NCBI GenBank assembly: GCA_942492915.1
Contig: OW818662.1
Span: 3,286,001-3,350,000, forward strand
DNA length: 64,000 nucleotides
From: Turneriella sp942492915
GTDB taxonomy: Bacteria > Spirochaetota > Leptospiria > Turneriellales > Turneriellaceae
Direction: 5' to 3'
Below, one piece after another: positions 35,401-42,630 of this stretch (position 1 is the first letter of the stretch; each line of letters begins with the position of its first letter). The translations under genes were made by a program, and so were the position numbers. The notes under the pieces are model-generated. The model was not told where the DNA came from. It searched no databases and saw only the letters and a list, made by a program, of their open reading frames with translations.

Positions 35401-35548
35401 CGTTCAAATCGAAGACCTTATTTTCGGCAAAGTTCGATTGGGAAAGATCAATGTAACCCTGCTGCGCCAACAACGCCTCGTGGTCATCGGTACAACCCGG
35501 TAATGCCAGAAAAACCAGCAATAGTGGTCTGATGAATCGGCGAATCAT
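32420..35548 (-). CDS. 7TM-DISM lipoprotein with degenerate histidine kinase, receiver and PP2C phosphatase domains
   Basis: 1042 aa. The signal peptide ends in LALPGC (Cys19). Then follow an extracytoplasmic 7TMR-DISM-like sensor (NLYSDEKLRLP, YTLRVPPLQTASRIYVNG), seven membrane helices (~residues 185-400), a HisKA helix with TSHELRTPVQAMVQTV, a HATPase-like region lacking the usual N and G boxes, a receiver with the acceptor Asp in VISDVLLSDVSGIE, and a SpoIIE-type PP2C with GCDFYDF, ADVAGHGIPAAL and DDVTFIII. The phosphatase metal ligands are intact, the kinase probably dead. It likely dephosphorylates an anti-sigma-antagonist-type protein in response to an outside signal. The start overlaps the stop of the upstream PP2C gene (TAATG). 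Confidence 0.88.
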   Translation of the reverse strand: MIRRFIRPLLLVFLALPGCTDDHEALLAQQGYIDLSQSNFAENKVFDLNGSWEYFPNRIVEPAELSKKIAAAKYAPVPHSFNLYSDEKLRLPAAASATYRVAILLPPQIANYTLRVPPLQTASRIYVNGHLEAENGKVSENTSEVQAATRMRYLQLPLAGRTEVLIQVANGVFNRGGISQPISIASAASMERYRLDALVRDVVVSVALITFALYHLLLFSLGHPEGSSVYYGLFCLLVGISRLFSGETIVADVFPSLQWTQRVRFEYAINFFDAAFFTLYIKNFFPDFRRSRLILGMVILPAVFGVAASVLPFGLVRDLREPFQIALGVFLPFGLLLLGKLAWRNVYGARLLVLGIMVLGYTFINDALRRAEFHSGPLLFSYATLGFTFMQAILISGKSLRLFHENAELSQKLLRSDKLRDEFLTQTSHELRTPVQAMVQTVENVRRGVAGAVGEQVQRTLAVIEENGRRLMYLIDDLTDFVRLKHSDIRLNIQTVALKKVVHPILKLCLGLSANKQFALIDEIPDGLQDIQTDPARLQQILLNLVSTAIRYSHSPAITVKLGSLNGQLAISVLYFGSDPDARFSEISDMPHEEVGPLVTQKLAQLMGGKYYYRKLAESHHSLTITLPYQQMTALEALLENTHTRTEYRKTDEDQTTEPKERLADANTTSGGVVLIIGDNASQNRLLQDQLASLGKENVITKNGAEAMLQLQGREDIALVISDVLLSDVSGIELAMNIRAHFDIGILPIILIIDNNQAGVAASAFSAGVNDLVRRPFEKAEVLARVKNVLLQREASLARENYRALNRELEIARSIQESILPRANPDTKNYKIEAVCLPARSIGCDFYDFIEEEGFVGILIADVAGHGIPAALYAAMLKIALHNLRDQARFPEKLLKNLNDVMVERGERTFISCAYTMVDFKNRRLLHANAGHLPLLLQEPGKKTVKRVHPPGGVLGVRKAAAITVEMQHFLPKTRLVLYTDGVIELANRSGEFFEETRLVDLLEEMRENPISEVRERLLAEMRNFSEGDTFLDDVTFIIIDL

Positions 35549-37647
35549 TATTGCAATTTCTTATTGAGATGTTGAGTGATACGGTCATCGGCATTGGCTT
35601 TGGTCAGCCTGCTCACCAGATTCGCTGCGCGCGAACGGTTACCCGTCTTGATCGCGATCGCGGCCAGCAGCTGTGTCGCGCGCACATCGCCGGGATTCTT
35701 TTCGAGATGCAGCTTCACATGCTTTTCAGCCATATCATACTCGTGCAATTGATAATATATTCTTGCGGATAAAAAAGGTAACGCAGGAAATTCCGGATAC
35801 ATTTTCCACAATTCTTCGAGTAAACGCGAAGAATCATCGATCATGCGTTTTTTCATCGCCTGCACCGTCTCGTTGAATTTTTCAATAAATTGCCTGTACT
35901 GAGGGTGTACGCTCACCACGAGCATCGAGACGTCGTCTTTTATGCGCGAACCACCGGCAAAGCTCAACAGTTCTTCGCGCACCGCATCTGCAATCTGCTG
36001 CCCTGATCGGTCGTGGTGCTGCATGATGAGTTCTTGCAGTCTCTCGAGCCCAAACTCTTCACCCGCCGGGTTCACTTGTTCAGTGATGCCATCGGTGAAG
36101 AGAACGAGCATGTCACCATATTCAAGACGAGAAAATTTCTCTTCGTACGTATCGGTCGCATCTGGCATAGCCCCAATAAATAGACCGTTTGTATCGTATG
36201 ATTCGATCGTGTTGCGTTTACGGCGGTAATGGAGTGCCTTTTGATGCGATGCGTTCGCATAGGTCATGCGTAACTTTTCATCGATACGTACCAGAAATGC
36301 CGTCAGATAGTCCTGGGTTTTGATCTGTTCGCTGAGTAAAGTGTTGACCTCCCTGAAGACGGCCGCCGGTGAATCAGTGTGTCGAATCGCCGCGCCGAAC
36401 GTGTCATTGGCTGCCATTGTAATCAACGCGGCGGGAACTCCGTGACCTGAGACATCGGCAAGCAATACAAAGATAGCCTTATCTTTCTTGTAGATATTCA
36501 GAAAATCACCCGAAACCTTTTGCATCGGTTCATAAATGATACCGAACTGCAGCGCATGCCACGGGGCGTGCGTATGCGGAATCATATCTTTCTGAATCTC
36601 GGCCGCAAAATCGAGTTCGGTCTGAATCTCTTTGTCTTTTTGTTGTAGCTCGGCATTCGCCTCGCTCAGGTGCGCTGTCGCTTCGCGTATCTGGTGTTCG
36701 AGATCGCGCCGGTAGTTCAGAACCTTCTGTGCGGCATGAAAAAAGCCTGAAGAAAGCGTTGCGAGTTCCTGGTCAGAAGTCTGCGAATAAAAATCGGGAT
36801 CGTGACCCTCTTGCAGGCTCATCGCGGCCAGCTGCAGCTCTTTGATCGATGCGAAAATGCTCGAAAAGAAAAGAACCGTTAGAACCATAAGTAATGCGAG
36901 GGAGAATGCCGAGAAACCTATTATATAGGTATATCCACCGTCTGATTTTGCGACTTCGCTGCGCAGCAACGAGATGAGAATATAGTCGCTTAAGGCAATG
37001 ACGAAAAGAATGCTGGCAAATTTGAGCTTAAGTGAAATTGAATATTCGTTCGGTGGTTCGTGGCCCATGAAGAAAAGTTGCCGCTTCACGAGTGATCGAT
37101 AACGGCCCATGTGCAGGTCAGCCGTTACGTAGACAAAGAGTACATGAATCGGTAGCGTGACCACCGCAGTCTGCAGGTATAGATCCGCATGACCGGTTTT
37201 AATGAAGAAATATTCGGCGACGAGTACCGTACCAATAACAACACCGACATGAAACGGGCCGTACAGCGCGCGGTTCTTGCCGAAATCTGTCAGATAGTTC
37301 AGAAGCCTTTCGTATTCGGCGACGGTGCGATCAATTTTCAGACGTCCGTCCTCAAACATGCTGTTTACAAATCGTACACGCGGTATAAATGTGCGCAGAC
37401 CCAGGCGGTGAAAACCGTCGTTGAGGTAGACTTCAATAACAATAATAATCACAAGCCCGAGCAGCAGCGACTCGGTAATGTACACATTGAGTTCAGGCAA
37501 ATGCCCGCGCGCAAAGCCGTAGGCGAATCCAGCTGCCGCGATAACACTTGTGAAAACGACATGCAGCAGTGGTGCCGCATAGAAGCCGACTACCCAGGTC
37601 GCCAGGCGTGTGATCTGGCGATACCCATGCAGCAAGGTTGCGATCAT
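35548..37647 (-). CDS. Membrane SpoIIE-type PP2C phosphatase with C-terminal TPR
   Basis: 700 aa from the ATG at 37647; a GTG at 37722 would give 724. Six membrane helices fill residues ~10-310, followed by a HAMP-like region and a coiled coil (LEHQIREATAHLSEANAELQQ). The PP2C domain has VSGDFLNIYKKD, LADVSGHGVPAALI, FTDGITEQ and KDDVSMLVVSV. About 90 C-terminal residues form TPR-like helices (FLSARIYYQLHEYDMAEKHVKLHL). The preferred ATG has AGGTGG 5 bases upstream, and this whole start region lies in a 56-bp tandem triplication. It is part of an operon with the AAA ATPase upstream and the lipoprotein PP2C downstream. Confidence 0.87.
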   Translation of the reverse strand: MIATLLHGYRQITRLATWVVGFYAAPLLHVVFTSVIAAAGFAYGFARGHLPELNVYITESLLLGLVIIIVIEVYLNDGFHRLGLRTFIPRVRFVNSMFEDGRLKIDRTVAEYERLLNYLTDFGKNRALYGPFHVGVVIGTVLVAEYFFIKTGHADLYLQTAVVTLPIHVLFVYVTADLHMGRYRSLVKRQLFFMGHEPPNEYSISLKLKFASILFVIALSDYILISLLRSEVAKSDGGYTYIIGFSAFSLALLMVLTVLFFSSIFASIKELQLAAMSLQEGHDPDFYSQTSDQELATLSSGFFHAAQKVLNYRRDLEHQIREATAHLSEANAELQQKDKEIQTELDFAAEIQKDMIPHTHAPWHALQFGIIYEPMQKVSGDFLNIYKKDKAIFVLLADVSGHGVPAALITMAANDTFGAAIRHTDSPAAVFREVNTLLSEQIKTQDYLTAFLVRIDEKLRMTYANASHQKALHYRRKRNTIESYDTNGLFIGAMPDATDTYEEKFSRLEYGDMLVLFTDGITEQVNPAGEEFGLERLQELIMQHHDRSGQQIADAVREELLSFAGGSRIKDDVSMLVVSVHPQYRQFIEKFNETVQAMKKRMIDDSSRLLEELWKMYPEFPALPFLSARIYYQLHEYDMAEKHVKLHLEKNPGDVRATQLLAAIAIKTGNRSRAANLVSRLTKANADDRITQHLNKKLQ

Positions 37648-37810
37648 CGTCGCCACCTGGACGCACGTCGTGTGCGGTGTCGACCGGATACCTCGTGTAT
37701 CATCGTCGCCACCTGGACGCACGTCGTGTGCGGTGTCGACCGGATACCTCGTGTATCATCGTCGCCACCTGGACGCACATCGTGTGTGGTGTCGACCGAA
37801 TACCTCGTGT
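37643..37810. repeat. Three tandem 56-bp repeats between the AAA ATPase and PP2C genes
   Basis: Units lie at 37643-37698, 37699-37754 and 37755-37810. The first two are identical and the third differs at three positions. Each unit contains, on the minus strand, AGGTGG followed by an ATG. The array is bounded by the microhomology CGATGAT, present at the AAA stop and at the PP2C start, so it probably grew by slippage or recombination there. 56 is not a multiple of 3, so each copy puts its ATG in a different frame. Confidence 0.95.
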
Positions 37811-37811
37811 A

Positions 37812-39503
37812 TCATCGCTGCCTCAGCATCGCGAGCAGTTCATTTATGCGCGCCTCTATATCAGAAGCGGCCATACCTCGGTATTTTTCGGGAACCATGT
37901 CCTGGTGAGTGCACTCCCGCACGGCGACCAAAGTCTGCAGCTCTATCGCGAGCGGATATTCGGGACTGCGAAAGTTTGTTATCGTTTCTTTCATTATTTC
38001 TGCATTCAGGTCGGCCTTGTGTTTTACCGTAGCCGAAAGCGCAGCGCGAGTCATCATAGCCTCAATATCTGCGCCTGAATAAGAGCGCTTTTTGTCGAGC
38101 AGAGTATGAAGTTCAGGCAGCGGTGTCGCAATCTTGAGTCTTCTACATACGCTTTGGTAGAGTGCGTCAACTTCAGCGCTGCTCTGCGGGTGAAATAGCG
38201 CAAGGTGCTCCTCTGCGCGGCCCTGCCGCTTCATGTCGACTGGCAACAGATCAGGTCGCGAGGTCATTAAGAACCAGATGATCTTGCCGCGGTAACTCGT
38301 GTCACTCATGAGCGATGCGAGTGATGCAAACACGCGCATCGACACGCCGCTGTCGCCTTGCGCATCGCGATTACCGAGAAACGCGTCGGCTTCGTCTATC
38401 ATGACGGCAACCGGGTAGATGGATTTCAAAATGTTAAATATTTTCTCGAGATTCGCTTCAGTCTCACCCTGCCACTGCGAGCGAAAATTCAGAAACTTAA
38501 CAACCGGCAATGCTGCGTCGTGCGCAAAACACTCAGTGATAAATGTTTTTCCCGTACCAACGGGGCCGCAGATCAGAAAACCCATCGGCAGATATTGTGT
38601 CTTGCCGAGCTTGATTGCCTCTGCTGTCAGCGATAATATCTCTTTTACCTTGTCGTGTCCCGCCACGACGGACAGCGAATGCTTCGGCTCGACAATTTCG
38701 AGCAGCCCACGACACTCGGCGCTGATCAGTTCTTTCTTGATCGTGCGCAGCTGAATTTCGTCGGTCTGCTTCTTGCTAAGTACTTCAAGCACCTGGCGGT
38801 TGGTGAGACCCGCCGTGAGTTCAGCGAGCTTTTGAATATCTCCATCACTGCCAGCCCCAGAGGGGCTGGCAGTGATGGTTTGGCGCCGTTCTTCAAGACC
38901 CGGCCGTGCGATGGTCACATGTTCAATAAACGCATTCTTTGCAATAAAACTCTCGAGCCGCGCGACCTCGGGCGCGATCAGCACGAACCGAATCTTGTTT
39001 CGTCTGAAATCCGGATTCTGCGCCCACTTATCGAGCGCAATAACCAAATAGCGCAGCTCGTTATTATTATTCAGCCCCGTCGGAATAATCTGGTCGAGGT
39101 AGTGTATGACTACGCAAAAAGATTTCTTATCGAGCAGGTGCAGCCGGGCGAAATTATCGAGAATCGAAAATGCCTGCACCGGGTCTTTTGGTGGGTTTTG
39201 CGCAAAGGTCGTCTTGTGGTACGCGTCGTAACCGCCGAGCGAGCGCAAATAGTTCTCCCGCTGCTTCGCGTCGGCAAACTGAATACCACCCTGAGGATCG
39301 TACTCCGCCACGGTATCGTAACCCGAAAAAACCTGGCTCCGCAGCAGTTCTGTCAGTGTGCCGAACTTGCCGTCGAACGCGTATACATCGCGTACATTGC
39401 CCGTGAGCATAACGGCAGATGTGTCGCCCGAAGCCACCAGCTCGCGCACAGTTTCGAGAAACATGACACAACAGTCAGGAAAGGTGCGGTGAGTCGTCAA
39501 CAA
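37812..39503 (-). CDS. Ycf46-like AAA+ ATPase
   Basis: 563 aa, or 550 from the ATG at 39464. The N-terminal half looks like a degenerate AAA domain without Walker A (KSFCVVIHYLDQIIP, IRFVLIAPEVARLESF, then the lid-like LAELTAGLTNRQVLEVL). The second half is a functional AAA domain: Walker A ICGPVGTGKTFITECF, a pore-like QWQGETEANLEKIF, Walker B VAVMIDEADAFLG, sensor IIWFLMTSRPD and arginine fingers in RQGRAEEH. This layout matches the Ycf46 group, whose role is unclear. It is the first gene of the operon with two PP2C phosphatases. A 17-bp-arm palindrome (38842-38878) is read in frame as TITASPSGAGSDGDI between the two halves. Confidence 0.8.
   Translation of the reverse strand: MLTTHRTFPDCCVMFLETVRELVASGDTSAVMLTGNVRDVYAFDGKFGTLTELLRSQVFSGYDTVAEYDPQGGIQFADAKQRENYLRSLGGYDAYHKTTFAQNPPKDPVQAFSILDNFARLHLLDKKSFCVVIHYLDQIIPTGLNNNNELRYLVIALDKWAQNPDFRRNKIRFVLIAPEVARLESFIAKNAFIEHVTIARPGLEERRQTITASPSGAGSDGDIQKLAELTAGLTNRQVLEVLSKKQTDEIQLRTIKKELISAECRGLLEIVEPKHSLSVVAGHDKVKEILSLTAEAIKLGKTQYLPMGFLICGPVGTGKTFITECFAHDAALPVVKFLNFRSQWQGETEANLEKIFNILKSIYPVAVMIDEADAFLGNRDAQGDSGVSMRVFASLASLMSDTSYRGKIIWFLMTSRPDLLPVDMKRQGRAEEHLALFHPQSSAEVDALYQSVCRRLKIATPLPELHTLLDKKRSYSGADIEAMMTRAALSATVKHKADLNAEIMKETITNFRSPEYPLAIELQTLVAVRECTHQDMVPEKYRGMAASDIEARINELLAMLRQR
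38842..38878. repeat. 17-bp-arm perfect palindrome inside the AAA ATPase gene
   Basis: CCATCACTGCCAGCCCC (38842-38858) is perfectly complementary to 38862-38878 around the loop AGA. It is in frame and encodes a Ser/Gly-rich insert near the end of the first domain. Confidence 0.92.
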
Positions 39504-39523
39504 AGAGGACGTTTGCGGTTTTT

Positions 39524-39563
39524 CCTCTTAGTGCTATGGGCTTAAGCCCATAGCACTAAGAGG
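39524..39563. repeat. 40-bp perfect palindrome with GGGCTTAAGCCC centre
   Basis: The left half CCTCTTAGTGCTATGGGCTT (39524-39543) is followed with no spacer by its exact reverse complement. It lies 21 bases upstream of the longest AAA ATPase start, in the leader or promoter region. Its 22-bp core (39533-39554) recurs at 39638 and 52734. Confidence 0.95.
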
Positions 39564-39630
39564 TTGAAACAGCTCCAATCACAAAAATTGGCTGCATTTT
39601 GAACCTAAACGTGGCCAATGGTCGTCCCTT

Positions 39631-39666
39631 CTTATTAGCTACGGGCTTAAGCCCGTAGCTAATAAG
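39631..39666. repeat. 36-bp perfect palindrome with GGGCTTAAGCCC centre
   Basis: The left half CTTATTAGCTACGGGCTT (39631-39648) is followed directly by its reverse complement. It lies 68 bases from the palindrome at 39524, with which it shares the core. The 39504-39751 gap otherwise holds only the terminator at 39671-39698. Confidence 0.95.
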
Positions 39667-39670
39667 ACAT

Positions 39671-39698
39671 AAAAAAAGCCCCCGTTACCGGGGGCCTT
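39671..39698 (-). terminator. Rho-independent terminator of the outer-membrane protein gene
   Basis: GCCCCCG/CGGGGGC (39678-39684 and 39689-39695, loop TTAC) is followed on the minus strand by seven Ts (39677-39671). It lies downstream of the gene ending at 39752. The + strand side has only TTTCTTT, so it is weaker in that direction. Confidence 0.85.
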
Positions 39699-39751
39699 TC
39701 TTTCGCTCGGGGCTTACGCCCCTCGCGGACTGTGGTTCTTTTTCTAACGAA

Positions 39752-40681
39752 TTAGAAGCGGAAGCCCACGGATACAGCTGCACTTACGTCAGTAATACCT
39801 TCAGATGCAAACGCTGTCTTTCCGGCTGCTTGCGTTGAAGAATATTCTGTCGTAGTTTCAGAGGCTACCGTTACGCCACCTTCTGTCACGACGCCATCTG
39901 CCGATTTCTTAACCACCGTATCTTTCTTGCCGTCATTGTTCGCGGTTGCAACCAAAGCGCGTATTCCGATACCAACATACAGGTTCGAAGTAACATTGTA
40001 TTGGTAGCCTAATTCAGCATATGCGCCCATACCAGCATTCCAAGCAGCAGTCGTCTTTTTTTCTGTTGTATCAAACACGGCCGTGTTTGTTTGGTTTGTG
40101 TAGGTTACTGTTGTGACCCCTTCATATGGGAGTACATAGGCAAAGCCTGCACCAGCGTATACTACGCCACCAAGTGCATTAACGCTTGGTCGGAGACCCA
40201 AACCAATCACCATTGTGTTTGTAACTTTCTGAGCTGACGCGTCAGTTGTTGCACCACCACCAACGGCATTTTTTGTAGTTTCCCACTTGCGGCTTGAAAT
40301 TGAACGGTAGTCAAATGATGCTACCAATCCAAGACCTTGCGCAATGTCATAACCAATAGATGCCCCACCGCCAAATCCTGAAGTATTGGCGAGTTTATAA
40401 TCATAGCCTGTAGTTGATTGATCACCGACATTCTGAGATGTGCTGGTGCCTTGACCGAGGGTAAATGTACCACGGCCTTCTACGAACAGGCCCATGCCTT
40501 TGCCTGCCATTTCTGCGCTTGGCATTGCTGGTGCTGCTACCACTGGTGCTGCTGGTGCCTTAACGGCTGGTGCAGCGGGTGCCGCTGGTGCTGCTGGTGC
40601 CTTAGCTGCAGGTTTTTTCTTCTGTGCAGCCAGTGAACCAACAAGTGCCAGAGCGGCGAAAATACTAATAAGTTTTTTCAT
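39752..40681 (-). CDS. Outer-membrane beta-barrel protein with Ala/Pro-rich linker
   Basis: 309 aa from the ATG at 40681, which has a good Shine-Dalgarno (AGGAGAC, from TCTCC at 40685) and begins MKKLISIFAALALVGSLAAQ, a clear signal peptide. Residues ~21-60 are a low-complexity Lys/Ala/Pro linker (KKKPAAKAPAAPAAPAAP) that could contact peptidoglycan or the membrane surface. The rest alternates strands typical of an 8- to 10-strand barrel (GLFVEGRGTFTLG, GLGLVASFDYRS, VVYAGAGFAYVLPYEG, LYVGIGIRALVATANND) and ends in VGFRF, the usual C-terminal BAM signal. It is probably abundant, given its own strong terminator. Confidence 0.85.
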   Translation of the reverse strand: MKKLISIFAALALVGSLAAQKKKPAAKAPAAPAAPAAPAVKAPAAPVVAAPAMPSAEMAGKGMGLFVEGRGTFTLGQGTSTSQNVGDQSTTGYDYKLANTSGFGGGASIGYDIAQGLGLVASFDYRSISSRKWETTKNAVGGGATTDASAQKVTNTMVIGLGLRPSVNALGGVVYAGAGFAYVLPYEGVTTVTYTNQTNTAVFDTTEKKTTAAWNAGMGAYAELGYQYNVTSNLYVGIGIRALVATANNDGKKDTVVKKSADGVVTEGGVTVASETTTEYSSTQAAGKTAFASEGITDVSAAVSVGFRF

Positions 40682-40827
40682 GTTGTCTCCTGAAAATTTT
40701 GTTTTTTCGCCTGCCGTGGCCTGTAGCGTTAAGCCACAGCTCCCGGACAGACATGAGTTACGACGCCCGAAGGTACTCAATGCGGCAAGTTTTTTTTACA
40801 AAAGGGGGGTGTTAGCGAACAGGGTGT

Positions 40828-40869
40828 TTATCGATTAACTCTGCGCTTGTGCGCAGAGTTAATCGATAA
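40828..40869. repeat. 19-bp-arm palindrome spanning the ornithine decarboxylase stop codon
   Basis: TTATCGATTAACTCTGCGC (40828-40846) is perfectly complementary to 40851-40869 around TTGT. The second arm contains the last codons and the stop (40859-40861) of the decarboxylase gene, so the first arm is an inverted copy of the gene end. It may act as a terminator, but no T-run follows. Confidence 0.92.
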
Positions 40870-41992
40870 GGTTGAAAAGCTCGACCGGATTCTTAATTTC
40901 ATCGACAAAGACCATCTTTGGGCCCAGAAAGCCGTTGAAATCAGAGGCATACACCGAGGTGTATGCGCCGGCACTCAGGAACAGCACGGCGTCGCCGGGT
41001 TTGGCTTTGGGAATCTGCGCTTCGTACATCTTGTCGACCGAGTCGCAGCTTGGGCCGCAGAGCATTGCGGTCTCTTTTTCGGCGGTCGATGAGAACAGCA
41101 TTGGGTAGCTGATACCGTCGATGGTTTCCATCATGCCGGTGAAGACGCCGCAGTCGAGAAACGCCCAGGTCTTTTCGCGGCGGGCCACGCCGACGACGCG
41201 CGTGGCAAGCACCCCTGCCGAGCCCGAGATGAAGCGTCCCGGTTCGACGATGAGGTCTGCCGGTTTGAAGCCTTTTTTCTCCCACTCTTTGAGGTGGCGC
41301 ATGATGACTTTGCCGATTGCAGTCGGTGTTGGTATTTTGCGCCCCAGGTCGACGGGAAAGCCACCGCCGATGTTGATCGTGGTGGGGTTGAGTCCGTACT
41401 CGCGTGCAATTTCAATACAGCGCCAGGTTAAGTACATTGCGCTATCCCACCCGGCGATGGTCTCGCACTGCGAGCCGGGGTGAAACGTAACACCGTCGAG
41501 CGGAATTTCATTCTCTTTCATATACTGAAAGATCGCCGGCCAGAGTTCTTCGTCGGCGCCGAACTTGCCCGACAGCGGCCACATCGAACCTTCATTGGGC
41601 ACGACGATGCGCAGCTGTGGTCTGATGCGGTGCGCGACCGCAGTCGAGGCCCCGGCGTAAGGCAAAAATTTCTCGAGCTCTTCGACGGAGTCAAAACTCT
41701 GAATAGTCACGCCGTGCTCGAGCGCACGGCGGATTGCGTTCGGTGCTTTGACCGGGTTTGAAAGTACAATCTCTTCGGCCTTGATACCAAGAGCGAGCAG
41801 CTTTTCAATTTCGGCGATAGACGCAGTTTCGAAATGCGATCCTTCTTTTTTGAGGATCTCGATAATTTCAGGGTGTGAATTCGATTTGATTGCGTACGCA
41901 ATGCGAAATGGTGGCAGCGCCTTTTTCAAATCATGATAATTCTGCCGAATGCGGCTGCGGTCGATGAAAAGCGCGGGTGTTTCGTGTTTCAT
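40859..41992 (-). CDS. Ornithine/lysine decarboxylase, PLP fold III
   Basis: 377 aa. The alanine-racemase-like barrel carries the PLP lysine in PFRIAYAIKSNSHPEI (Lys around residue 36), ASIAEIEKLLALG, SNPVKAPNAI, a glycine-rich phosphate loop in INIGGGFPVD and EPGRFISG. The C-terminal LCGPSCDSVDKMY matches the active-site Cys/Asp motif of eukaryotic-type ornithine decarboxylases rather than diaminopimelate decarboxylase. The product would be putrescine (or cadaverine from lysine). The ATG overlaps, as ATGA, the end of a decayed PIN-domain fragment. The end of the gene forms one arm of a long palindrome. Confidence 0.85.
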   Translation of the reverse strand: MKHETPALFIDRSRIRQNYHDLKKALPPFRIAYAIKSNSHPEIIEILKKEGSHFETASIAEIEKLLALGIKAEEIVLSNPVKAPNAIRRALEHGVTIQSFDSVEELEKFLPYAGASTAVAHRIRPQLRIVVPNEGSMWPLSGKFGADEELWPAIFQYMKENEIPLDGVTFHPGSQCETIAGWDSAMYLTWRCIEIAREYGLNPTTINIGGGFPVDLGRKIPTPTAIGKVIMRHLKEWEKKGFKPADLIVEPGRFISGSAGVLATRVVGVARREKTWAFLDCGVFTGMMETIDGISYPMLFSSTAEKETAMLCGPSCDSVDKMYEAQIPKAKPGDAVLFLSAGAYTSVYASDFNGFLGPKMVFVDEIKNPVELFNLID

Positions 41993-42165
41993 GTGATTAA
42001 GGTATCGAGTTGCAGTTGATTCGCCAGGCGGACTAGATTCTTATCCAGACTCCAGGTGCGCGCACCGACAGTCATTGCTGACATAATCAACATGACATCA
42101 ACAAAAGAGACACCTTTTGCAAACAGCTTTTTCGTTTCGATGAATTGTTTTGTGCAGGTCGTTGT
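41989..42165 (-). pseudogene. C-terminal remnant of a VapC-like PIN-domain toxin
   Basis: The minus strand between the rpmB terminator and the decarboxylase start is open without a good start codon. It reads FIETKKLFAKGVSFVDVMLI followed by MSAMTVGARTWSLDKNLVRL and ANQLQLDTLIT before its stop. The pattern GVSFVDVMLIMSAM..GARTWSLDKNL matches the C-terminal half of VapC PIN toxins. The N-terminal half, with the first catalytic acids, and any antitoxin are absent. The stop overlaps the decarboxylase ATG (ATGA). It is probably a deletion relic. Confidence 0.5.
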
Positions 42166-42177
42166 CCTGAAACGGCA

Positions 42178-42203
42178 TAAAAAAATCCGGGGTCAACCCG
42201 GAT
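42178..42203 (-). terminator. Rho-independent terminator of rpmB
   Basis: ATCCGGG and CCCGGAT form a hairpin around GTCAA, followed on the minus strand by a T-run (the As at 42178-42184). It lies 38 bases after the rpmB stop. Confidence 0.85.
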
Positions 42204-42240
42204 TCTTTGCGCCCACTTTCGTGAGGTATTTGCGCCTGGC

Positions 42241-42462
42241 TTACAGCCCAGCGTCTTTCATCATCGATGCGAGACCCTTTTTCTGCAGGGTGCGCAGCGC
42301 GCGGGTTGAGAGGTTCAACGTGATGAAGCGGTTCTCTTCTGGAAGAAAGACTCGTTTCTTATGCACGTTTGACTTGAACGTGCGGCGGGTCTTGCGATGT
42401 GAGTGGCTCACGTTGTTGCCGAAGCGGGTTCCTTGTCCTGTTAAGTCGCACTTTCTTGCCAT
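42241..42462 (-). CDS. rpmB: 50S ribosomal protein L28
   Basis: 73 aa from the ATG at 42462, with AGGAGA close upstream (42472-42467). MARKCDLTGQGTRFGNNVSHSHRKTRRTF is the diagnostic start of L28, and the rest (NVHKKRVFLPEENRFITLNLSTRALRTLQKKG) is typical. Like other bacterial L28 proteins it has a Cys near the N-terminus; the usual second Cys of zinc-binding forms is not evident. It is followed by its own terminator. The upstream gap to the divergent HU gene holds a palindrome (42521-42558). Confidence 0.97.
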   Translation of the reverse strand: MARKCDLTGQGTRFGNNVSHSHRKTRRTFKSNVHKKRVFLPEENRFITLNLSTRALRTLQKKGLASMMKDAGL

Positions 42463-42520
42463 GGTTTCTCCTGAATGAAGAGACACGATAAGCCCGCCCG
42501 ACATCGCGTAAATAGAAATC

Positions 42521-42558
42521 CGGCCTATTGGGTGTGCGCCAGCACGCCCAATAGGCCG
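42521..42558. repeat. 17-bp-arm palindrome between divergent rpmB and HU genes
   Basis: CGGCCTATTGGG (42521-42532) pairs perfectly with 42547-42558. Five more inner pairs, one of them G-U, give a 17-bp stem with loop GCCA. Both flanking genes start away from it, so it lies in the shared promoter region and cannot be a terminator for them. Confidence 0.85.
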
Positions 42559-42630
42559 TTATCTAAAATTCCCTTTATTTTCGCACTTTTCACTTTACAG
42601 CACGGATACACAAAGCCATTATGTCTCATC

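Noticed and set aside
37643..37810. Three tandem repeats that might be a small CRISPR array
   Set aside because: The 56-base units abut with no spacers and lie at a gene junction. No cas gene is present.
37189..38078. Open frames on the + strand over the tandem repeats
   Set aside because: They are created by the repeats and the shadow of the PP2C and AAA genes, with no recognisable domain.
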